The notes under the pieces are model-generated. The model was not told the origin of the DNA. It did no database searches and saw nothing but the letters and a program-made list of their open reading frames with translations. A program made the translations under genes and the position numbers. Shown here piece by piece: positions 1 through 9,400 of a stretch of DNA of 64,000 nucleotides (the first letter of the stretch is position 1; each line of letters starts with the position of its first letter). The stretch is from Tubulanus polymorphus (lineage: Eukaryota; Nemertea; Palaeonemertea; Tubulaniformes; Tubulanidae): the NCBI RefSeq assembly GCF_964204645.1, contig NC_134035.1, positions 10,726,501-10,790,500 of the forward strand. The letters are read 5' to 3'.

Positions 1-547
1 TTAAAGCCTGCACGGTTTTTGAATGCACGCCGATGTCGCTGCCCACGAGTAAATTAACGATAGAATCGGCCGCGTTGTTAAACGTCCTGAACTGAAATAC
101 CGGCGAAGAATATCGATCCACGACCACTTTGTAGAAGTATATCGCGCCGGGAAGCAGTTTAGTCAATTCACATCTGTAAACATACGGAATGAAATACCCG
201 GAATTGATCGAGTCTTCGATTTCTATCGTAACGGCTCGACATCTAGCTTCAAAACGCGCCGACTGCCTGCCGAACATAACGTATCCGCTACTGTCGATAC
301 GGCTCGTCCACATCACTACGACCTCGCTGTAATCAGAACCGGGTGAGATTCGGATTTGTTCCGGCCGCCCATCGACCAAACGTCGCAGAAGCTGTTTGCG
401 ATGTATCGCCGGCGCTAAATACCAGAGTAGAAACGTGCCGATTATAACGGCGATTATCACCAGTAACTTACGCGCGTACCTGCACGAGATGTAGTCATTG
501 TTTTTAGTGTCCTGCCCGTCGGAAGAGATGACTTGATGTGGTGGCAT
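1..547 (-). CDS. Purple acid phosphatase (ACP7-like), N-terminal part, runs off left edge
   Basis: The open frame starts at ATG 547-545 and stays open for 182 codons to the window edge, so the gene is partial. After a cytosolic-looking N-terminus, residues about 28-44 form one hydrophobic segment, predicting a type II membrane anchor. From residue about 62 the sequence follows the N-terminal fibronectin-like domain of animal iron/zinc purple acid phosphatases. Signs are PEQIRIS, a V.W strand, a V.FG turn, YVYRCELTKLLPG followed by Y.Y, and then FQFRTF. It ends in LLVGSDIGVHS, which sits where the first metal-binding GD.G motif of the metallophosphoesterase core begins (ACP7 has FGDLG). The catalytic core lies outside the window. 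The family hydrolyses phosphomonoesters at a dinuclear metal centre. Vertebrate ACP7 is predicted to have a cleaved signal peptide, so the anchor is a difference. No intron is seen in this part. The start context is duplicated upstream. Confidence 0.8.
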   Translation of the reverse strand, partial: MPPHQVISSDGQDTKNNDYISCRYARKLLVIIAVIIGTFLLWYLAPAIHRKQLLRRLVDGRPEQIRISPGSDYSEVVVMWTSRIDSSGYVMFGRQSARFEARCRAVTIEIEDSINSGYFIPYVYRCELTKLLPGAIYFYKVVVDRYSSPVFQFRTFNNAADSIVNLLVGSDIGVHSKTVQAL

Positions 548-687
548 CGTTTATACACTACTGTTTCCTATATGCACTGATATAGCGCCTGTTTCAGTCC
601 TAGTGAATATAGTTGATGTGGTGGCATCGTTTATACACTACTGTTTCCTATGCACTGATATAGCGCCTGTTTCAGTCCTAGTGTTTA
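531..687. repeat. 80-bp tandem duplication covering the phosphatase start codon
   Basis: A segment of about 75 bp at 535-607 recurs at 614-683 with a 2-base deletion and a few changes; the offset between the two start codons is 80 bp. Both copies carry the minus-strand context CGATGCCACCACATCAA. The upstream copy (ATG at 627-625) reads 19 codons, beginning MPPHQLYSLG, and stops at 570-568, just before the real start at 547. If transcription begins upstream, this is an upstream ORF with the same initiation context as the gene. Confidence 0.8.
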
Positions 688-2425
688 AAGTTGAATTGAT
701 CGATCAGTCTCGCCAGCCGCTGCGGGCGATTCATTCACAGATGTCGTCGCTTTTTACCGGGATAAACTAAAACATTTGTGTCAAGCAACATGCACGGTTA
801 TATGGCCTACATTCCATACTCAACAACGTGTTTCGGACCGTTGGGTTTGTTGGTTTGCTTCAGAGCTTTTGGATAATTATGTTTCTTTCCGCTTCTGTGA
901 TCCTGATTTCACGGTTTGAGTATTTCCGGGTTCAATGTACGTGCATTTCTGTTCAGTTGGGTTTGTGACTGCGTGGCGGTTTGGTCACTGCAGTGTTTCG
1001 TTACATAAAGGAGCGGAATAAATTGTAAGTTGGTTGGTTTCCTCTGTTTCCGTCCAATTTAATTGATTTTGATAATTACAACAATATTCTGTAAACCTTA
1101 ATGTTTGTAATTTGTATTGCAGTTAACGGTTATATTCTAATAAACCAGTAAAAATTGTCCGCGTATTCCGTCGTTGGTTTTTGGATTCTTCCTCGGACAC
1201 AACGTGCCAATTGCCATTCTATATATGCGGGTAAACACGGATTGTCTTCGCATGCAGTGACTGACTGCAGCGGTAGCTATATTTAGAAGTAACTGCGTTG
1301 TTTAACTACCGAATATGGAGCTTCTGTTTACTCAAGATAGCGCGCTATATATTGCAATGTAATCAATGATTATCAACTATCCAGAAATCAAACCGCTCCC
1401 TACTTCCCTATTGCAGTCTATGACCTCGTAAAATAAACATACAACATTTAGAGTTCATGAAATTGGAGGCCTATTTATATAAACTGTTTTTTTCTTATCA
1501 TCCTTCTTTTTGTAAGGGACAACACTGCTCGTCTGCGCTGAGCCATAAGCGGTAAGAAATCGTAAGAATATTATTGTCAGTTACTACGTAATGTAAACTT
1601 CCTTTACACTTTTGAATCATATTGCACTAAACTATCAAGAATTGAATTATTATGAATGATCACTGTCAATGACTATTTTGACTGTATTCAACATTATCCA
1701 TCGATAAAGATGAAAAATCATAAACGCTACTTGCGCTTTTAAGCACAGAACATTTCAAAAACATATTAATTTCCTAATCTTTACCTTAAGTTAATCATAT
1801 ATCAGCTGTAAAGCTTGTTCGTTTGTCGATAATGGAAGCACGAATTAGCAATAGGTATCTTTGAATTAATTCGTTTTCTATATATTTGATTATATTGGTT
1901 GATCGATGTTTTCTACGATATATTTCAAGAAGACTTATTGATTGGTATTGCTTTTGTTTCAATACATATCGGTCTAAATATGTGTCAAGGCATTGAAAGA
2001 CGTGCTTCGATACATCTTTGTAATCTCCAAGGCTGTCATCGAAGCCTGTTACGACAAGTCAAAGGCCTCTGTAAACTGCTATTCTTTTAATTTTCGAATT
2101 CAGATACATGTAATAGATCTGTAACGAGTTGATTCTATTCGTCGTAAATCCAATCGATATCGTGCAGGAAACCTATAGTTTAGGTTCTAACTTATTTTCT
2201 GCAACGCAACGTGATAAAAAAATTTATTGTTCCTCTGAAGATGAGGTTTAGTTTGACCTCGAAACTGCAAGGAAATAAACCGTTTCTACAAATCTAATGT
2301 GGGTTTTTATTCGTTAACTGTACTATATATTTATATCAGTTCGCTACAGACAGTTAACACTATTCTTCCCCGTCGCTAGGCTGATAAAGATTGCACTCAT
2401 CACTGCTAGAAAATTGATTTTTACT
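688..2425. other. Gene-poor stretch upstream of the phosphatase
   Basis: No gene recognised. The only short open frame (1899-2090) shows no domain. Around 2230-2275 is a motif of the form CTGAAGAT, GAGGT, 7-base loop, GACCTC, GAAAC. It resembles the hammerhead-like repeat motifs at 17.4, 23.4 and 48.4 kb. Confidence 0.5.
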
Positions 2426-2548
2426 CACGTTAGAGCAATGCAGCCAACAAAATTATAAATTTTGAGTTTAAAAAGTCGGCTTTTTGAACTCGAAATGTCG
2501 TCTTACTCAAAAGTCGTAAAGTCGATGTTGTTGGCCATATTGCTCTTC
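2426..2548. mobile_element. Foldback MITE-like element
   Basis: The ends are imperfect inverted repeats: AGAGCAATGCAGCCAACAA on the left, and on the right the reverse complement of AGAGCAATATGGCCAACAA. The interior (AAAAGTC / GACTTT) is also partly self-complementary. Length is about 120 bp with no coding capacity. This is the structure of a short non-autonomous foldback element; no target duplication was resolved. Confidence 0.55.
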
Positions 2549-3192
2549 CGTATAATAGCAGACTGATTGAAACGATAAGATTTTATCATGATACGTACGT
2601 CTAGTTTATTATCAAATAAAAAGTATTTAGAACTACAATGACGTGATCTATCTTATTAAAGAATATGGATTAATAAGTGTCTTTTGCATCCTACAGTTTT
2701 ATTTACAAATCATATAATGGTCGCTGATAACGGCCACAAACGCATTTCAAATTCGGAAGAAAATGCGGTTCAAAAGAAAATTTGAAAGAAAATTTTTCAG
2801 CACTCACATCTTCTATGTCCTGAAAACAACTTGAAGGATTCGAAAGCATTTTTCAGTTGTTTAGAGGGCCTGAAACTTGTATTCAGTGCGTCCTGAAAAC
2901 AGCTTTTTCAAGACCTTCTGAAATCAACTTCTAGGCCCTGAAAAGAACTTTAGTTGTCTTCAGCACCTCTGAAAACAATGGCCCAAACAAGACTTGTAAT
3001 CGTGCGCTTACTTGGAATGTCATTGTATCTTGGGGTTGTAATCACTAATAATTTCATTTCAGGTTAAAGTTGTTTCCTTGACTAACAAATTGTTTTGTGG
3101 ACCAGAAAATCTTATTACAACAACCAACATTATTCTTCAAATCAATTTGAGATTTTGTGGCCCAAATTAGCCACCATATCGACCGATAACGT

Positions 3193-6100
3193 TTAGTAGA
3201 TCAAAAACGATAAATCAAAAACTACAACGACAAATAAGAAAATTACGAACAACAGTCTTTCCAGAACGATATTAGCCGTATCGTAAAACGTGTCGTGCAA
3301 TGTACTGGTGGGTGTCGTGGTCGGTGAACTGCTGGAGATTTCGCGGTCTTCGCCCAACTGATCGTCATCGTCCGCGCCGTCCGGAGCTAAACGACGAACT
3401 CGAATATCTGCCGTATCACGCCTGACCAACAACAACTTCTCCAAACACTCGGTAACCTATTTCAAAAAAGTACTATGAAAAACAACAACTACCTACACAT
3501 TTATAGAGTTTATTGCGAATTAAAAGGCGGGCGTAGGTCGGCTTTACGACTGCAAGCTACTCGTAATCGACCGACGCACCCTCACGACCATTACGAACAC
3601 CAGCGATACCTTGTGCACTGCCATCATATTATACTTTCCGCGATGTTTGCGGCCGTCTTTCTGAGTCGCAACATATTCTCCTTTTGTAACTGAAGCCCAA
3701 CGCACCCGACGCACGGAAACACGGAAGAATTCTTTCCCGAAACAATGTTACCCGCGTTTCTCGTAGACGCACACGACTCCGGAAAACGCACGGAAACATT
3801 ATGTCTGTCTCCAGCTCCAGTGTTTCCCTGCGTCGTGTGCGTTGGGCTCGACAGCTGACGAACACGTCACAGTCGACCTACGCACCCGTATCGCGATGCA
3901 GCTTAGAAATAAAAAGAAGTTCATTACCTGCTGAAAAGATCTTGGCGGTGGCGATGTAAAGCTGATCCGCGCTGCCGATGACGTCAGGTGAGCAATCAAA
4001 TAAGCAATCACAGTCAGCAACATCGAAGATACATAGTAAACATCTAGAATTAAACATCATTTTATTTACTTGAAAACCACGAATGTAGACTATAAATTTT
4101 CTGACTGACACATCATCACTTTACGTCGTCACAATTAGTAGAAGATATGAATGAATTCGAAGTGTCCAAAAACATCTTCATGAAAAAAAATATATGTATA
4201 AAATCTTAGAGGTGTTCGTGGAGCCTCGTTCGCCTTGGCTTTCTACGTTGATCAATAAATGACACGATAAGCATAAACTCGATTTAGAAAAAGGTCTCAT
4301 ACGACAGTCCGATAATCACAGTCAAATCTAATTCAGCCTCGTAGTTAGGAGGATCGTTATGTCGATGATATAATGATGACTCATACTGCATTTAATATTT
4401 CCTTTGAAATGGTGTATTAATTAAGTTAATCAAGCAAGGGACTGCAGAGCTATTTGATATTCAATCAATACTTATGTTTTAAAAATGAGCGAAAATTATC
4501 GCAACAATGGGGACCTCGAGGGACCACCACAAAATGGCGCCTAGAAACTTTTTTATCAGTAAATTGGAAATACTACTTCGGACACACAGACCGGCTTCAA
4601 TGATGCGACAACTCATCCCATGACGTGGGAGTTGAGACTGCACTCACGTATAATCGGAGGTTCACCAGTCGCTGTTAGTTCTTTGTCCGCCCACCATCGA
4701 GTATCACGAGGAAACGACTTCATGCTCATCATAAACAGGAACAGGTAAATGAGTATCATTCCGACAACTGTAACATGAACAGGTAAATGAGTATCATTCC
4801 AACAACTGTAACAGGAACAGGTAAATGAGTAGCATTCCAACAACTGTAACATGAACAGGTAAATGAGTATCATTCCAACAACTGTAACAGGAACAGGTAA
4901 ATGAGTATCATTCCAACAACTGTAACAGGAACAGGTAAATGAGTATCATTCCAACATCTGTAACAGGAACAGGTAAATGAGTATCATTCCAACAACTGTA
5001 ACAGGAACAGGTAAATGAGTATCATTCCAACAACTGTAACAGGAACAGGTAAATGAGTATCATTCCAACAACTGTAACAGGAACAGGTAAATGAGTATCA
5101 TTCCAACAACTGTAACAGGAACAGGTAAATGAGTATCATTCCAACAACTGTAACAGGAACAGGTAAATGAGTATCATTCCAACAACTGTAACAGGAACAG
5201 GTAAATGAGTATCATTCCAACAACTGTAACAGGAACAGGTAAATGAGTATCATTCCAACAACTGTAACAGGAACAGGTAAATGAGTATCATTCCAACATC
5301 TGTAACAGGAACAGGTAAATGAGTATCATTCCAACAACTGTAACAGGAACAGGTAAATGAGTATCATTCCAACAACTGTAACAGGAACAGGTAAATGAGT
5401 ATCATTCCAACAACTGTAACAGGAACAGGTAAATGAGTATCATTCCAACAACTGTAACAGGAACAGGTAAATGAGTATCATTCCAACAACTGTAACAGGA
5501 ACAGGTAAATGAGTATCATTCCAACAACTGTAACATGAACAGGTAAATGAGTATCATTCCAACAACTGTAACAGGAACAGGTAAATGAGTATCATTCCAA
5601 CAACTGTAACAGGAACAGGTAAATGAGTATCATTCCAACAACTGTAACGAATCATACACAATCAACAATATCAATTATTCGCCATAGTCGAATTTTTCTT
5701 CTGGATGAATTTGAGCGTGTATGTGATTGTGTGATTGTAGCAAAGTGTGTTGAGGTGACCCTTTTTACAAGCATTTTGTTTCGATTATTATTATACGATC
5801 ATAACAGAATATTCAATCCATCGTCAACATCTGATATCTAAATAAATGCTAATGATCATTTTGATTTGTTATACGTGATGACAAACAACGATACGTTAAT
5901 TTCATAAGAATGTTGCATTTAATCGATTAAAATCGCTCCTTAATCTTCCAAAAATCTTAATATTAATGCCAGAATTAGGTCGCCTCTGACCCAAACTCAT
6001 CTCGGCGGTATCCTCCCTCGGCAGCCGTGGTTGATGCCATCAGGTTCGAATCCTTGCCGAGGAAGGATGTTCGGTGGGCGACAAACAAACTCTCGGGCAA

Positions 6101-6408
6101 GTGAGGATGATACCTGTTATGTGACGAGCTGCAACACCGCGGCCACGAAATAGAAAAAGCATCGGAATCATGAGATTCAGGCAGATCGCGGGCGCCACGA
6201 ATACAAGAACTCCTCGCAGAAGAGATCTGCGTACGGTGAACTGGTACACGATTGTCTCGGTCGTTTCACGGGTTTGCGTTGTTCGATTTCGCACCAGACG
6301 TTTGCCTTTTTCCAACAACCAGATGTCGGACGTTTTCTGAGGCAATTCTGGATACCGGGTGGCTATGATTCGCCAGGGTGACGCGTCCGACACGGCGTGT
6401 ACGTTGTA
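3193..6408 (-). CDS. Exons 8-11: pre-M1 region and M1-M4 of the channel
   Basis: Exons 6114-6408, 4648-4767, 3928-4043 and 3193-3456 cover residues 478-741. Loop C (about 503-528) has no vicinal Cys pair, so this is not an alpha-type nicotinic subunit. M1 follows TIVYQFTVRRSLLRG. M2 begins RHITVVGMILIY. Counting Ile574 as 1', position 9' is Ile582, 19' is Lys592, and there is no Glu at -1' (Arg, then His at 0'). That differs from the usual cation-channel pattern, so charge selectivity is open. M3 is VYYVSSMLLTVIAYLI. The M3-M4 loop is short (about 80 residues) with an acidic run at about 683-686 and a Ser/Thr stretch. M4 is the extreme C-terminus, ending at TAA 3195-3193. Confidence 0.85.
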
Positions 6409-9400
6409 CTGAATTAGAAAATAGAAGATTTTTTCACTCATTTAGATTCACAAACATATCAAAAATCTCTTCATCGGTAATTCAAAGCTTATCCGTTAAA
6501 ATCACTGTCAATCAGAGGCCTGAAATATGCGACTGTACAAAAAGTCGTTTCTAGAAATAGACAAAGTAAAAATGAGCGTATGTAATGCTTGTATATGTTG
6601 GCGTACTACTTTGGCATTTCGGGGACGTAGTTGGGATTGTGACGTTGATACCGATTTAGCTAACTTGGAAAAACCCAGGAAACTTTTAACTGAGAAAACT
6701 AGTTCATTTTGACTTAGCTAACTCTGAATAATCCTCAGAATTGAGGAAATATTTATTCCGAATTAAGAAACTTTGAATTTCGAAGATGAGTCACATTTAG
6801 AAATGATTCACTAGTTTTATTTCGAGTATCTAACTCTGTATAGACGTCAACGTTTCTTCTTACGAAAACGACCGATGCAGGACGCTTCCGTATAATCATT
6901 CGAAATAGTTCACAAACGATAGAAACCTATACCTTTTGTTTAACGAGGTTATCGTCGATCTCGACTGCTAGTTCACATTTGTGTACATCGAATGGAAATC
7001 GGTACTTGCTGATAGCGCAGTATATCGAATTCTGTAGCCAGTTGTTGAAACGAACGACGCCGGACCGATCTACATGCGCGTACGAGTTCCCATAGCCGTA
7101 CAGACTCGGTAGCCAGGAAAATCTATAACAAAGAAAAATGCAAAAGTATGATATGATATGATTAATTTTCAAGTAAGATTTCTACAAAAAAAATTAATGA
7201 ATAAGGAAATGCATTAAACGTGTATAATATTAAATGAGTTCCTGCTTTGAAGCAACATTTAGCTTATACAAGAAAGCAGCCCATGAAAGAGGACAAAATA
7301 TACACGAGATGGAAATAAACGAAAGAAAACCGACATAATACGGATATGATAACGACATACATGTACATAACAAATACACATACATCATACATATACATAC
7401 ATATACACATACAACCATACTTATACTTATAAATGTTTTTAAGTGATATTTCTTTATGATGCGTATTCACTATATATAGTAACTTGCATCCAATCCACGT
7501 GCAGTTGTAAATAGTCATGATTGGTTCATTTTTTATGTTTCCCCCAGTCGAAATACAGCTGAATCTGATTTTCTGGTTCGTATTTGAGGAGTCTTACTCA
7601 CCCGTGTACTATCTGAAATTTGGGTTTCCAGATTTTTCCGATGGACAGCGAAACGGAGTCGATGGAGCCATACTTTTTTGGGTCCCACGAGAGTCTCGAA
7701 TCTTTCCACACCTATTCGTACATGAAAATCGTACCCGCACGAATGAATATGCGTTTTAGATATTTCAGCAGAAATGAAATGAGATGATGTTTCATTTGCT
7801 TGAACTTACTATCTCTACTTGACCTCTAGGCCAGACTAGACTGTAAGCAGGATTCTGGAATTCAGTACAATTTTCATAAGACACTCATTTAATCATATTT
7901 ATCAGACTCTTATACTTTCAATTGAATCGCTCTTAATGTTTCGTTTTTGGTACGATACGTTAGGATATGATATCTGTTTTCTCCTATATCCAACTTAATA
8001 CAAAACAAAAAGTCTTAACAGAATCATGGAGGGGACCACAGAGGAGCCTGGAGGCTGTAATCTATGGGACATAGACCTCTGTGAGAACAAATAAAACAAT
8101 GACAAAAAGAAAAAACAAACTGACTTATGATAAATGAACAAATGAGTCAAGAGGTTGTGAAGTGAAAAATAAATAAAAGGAAAAGGTAGCACAAGACTGA
8201 ATTATTTCAATACTTTAATACATCGATGTACTATCAATTCAAATGGTAGCATAACGTATTATTTTTCAGAAGTAAGCATTATCATTTTTTTATACATAAG
8301 AAACTCGATAGCTGTTCTCGGTGAAATGCCTTACTTACCACTGCCGCTATGGCCGCAATATCGATGCCCATTTTGATAGTGATTTTCTTGCCGAGGGGTT
8401 TATTCGGTTTAACGCCGATAGCTGGTCGTATGTTGGTCTCGTAGTCTTTCATTAGATCCGTAATCAAACGATGTTTATCGTTGTAAAACTTTTTTTCTAA
8501 AGCACACAAGCGAAGAGTGCTAGAAGCATTTAGTACGTTCCAAAAAGAATAATGAAGCGCGTCGATTAGATCAATCCAACTTAAGATTATTTTCTAATAG
8601 GGTAGGTGTGAGGAAAATATGGGAGGGTAAGTTTTTTTTGTTTTGTTGGAACTGAACGGGGGTCTAGTAGCCCTCTCCGGAAAAAAATGATGCTCAGATA
8701 TGGTTTTGATTCCCGTTGATATAACGAAGGTCTAAATAAATGAACAAAATCTTATATATATATACTTGTATTAGATCGAGAAAGTTGTAAGAGGAAAACG
8801 TTTCTGTTTGATAATCTTTTAAAATAAAAAAAAACTATCGGAACTACGGTCCCGCATAGCTACAATACTACCCGAGTAACTTTCATGTACTTAAAAAATG
8901 TATGCGGAATTTTCTTACAACATTAAACATTTTCTGGAAGACCGTCTGTCATGGGGTGAAGATTATATAATTCTAAAAAGTAAATATAGCTGCAAAGCAG
9001 CAATAATGGGTTTTTACTGGATAGCAGCATCACAAATATGCATATCTTTGGAAATTAAAAATTGAAATGTAAAAGAATGTTTATCGTCGGGGATTCGAAC
9101 TTAATATGACTGATATAACTACGTCGTCAATGTAGTACATCACCTCAAATATATTGAACTTACAAATTACTTTCGATACGACAACGTGCGAACAAGCACT
9201 ATGAGACTTTAAAAAAAACGGTTACTTAAATTGACCATATATAATAATTAATATAAGATCAACGTCTGCAACAATTGGAAAGTCTTACGGGTTGCTGGGT
9301 TTGTTGTTGGTTCTGTTGTTTTCTGTGTAGGTGAAACTGTAGAACTTGGTTCCGTTGTAGTCTGTATAGACGGCGCTGACGTAGTTCTTGCCTTCGCGGC

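Noticed and set aside
3475-3865. Minus-strand frame with KYNMMAVHKVSLVFVMVV as a candidate M3 exon
   Set aside because: It has no clean in-phase splice sites, and M3 is better supplied by 3928-4043, which joins both neighbours in phase.
4613-4873. Reading the M2 exon as continuous through the repeat and past its donor
   Set aside because: Phase with exons 8 and 10 requires splicing at 4767 and 4648; the longer frame is kept only as a possible alternative isoform.
4736-5647. Regular 38-bp repeats resembling a CRISPR array
   Set aside because: Units are contiguous with no unique spacers, and the DNA is animal nuclear sequence; it is a minisatellite.
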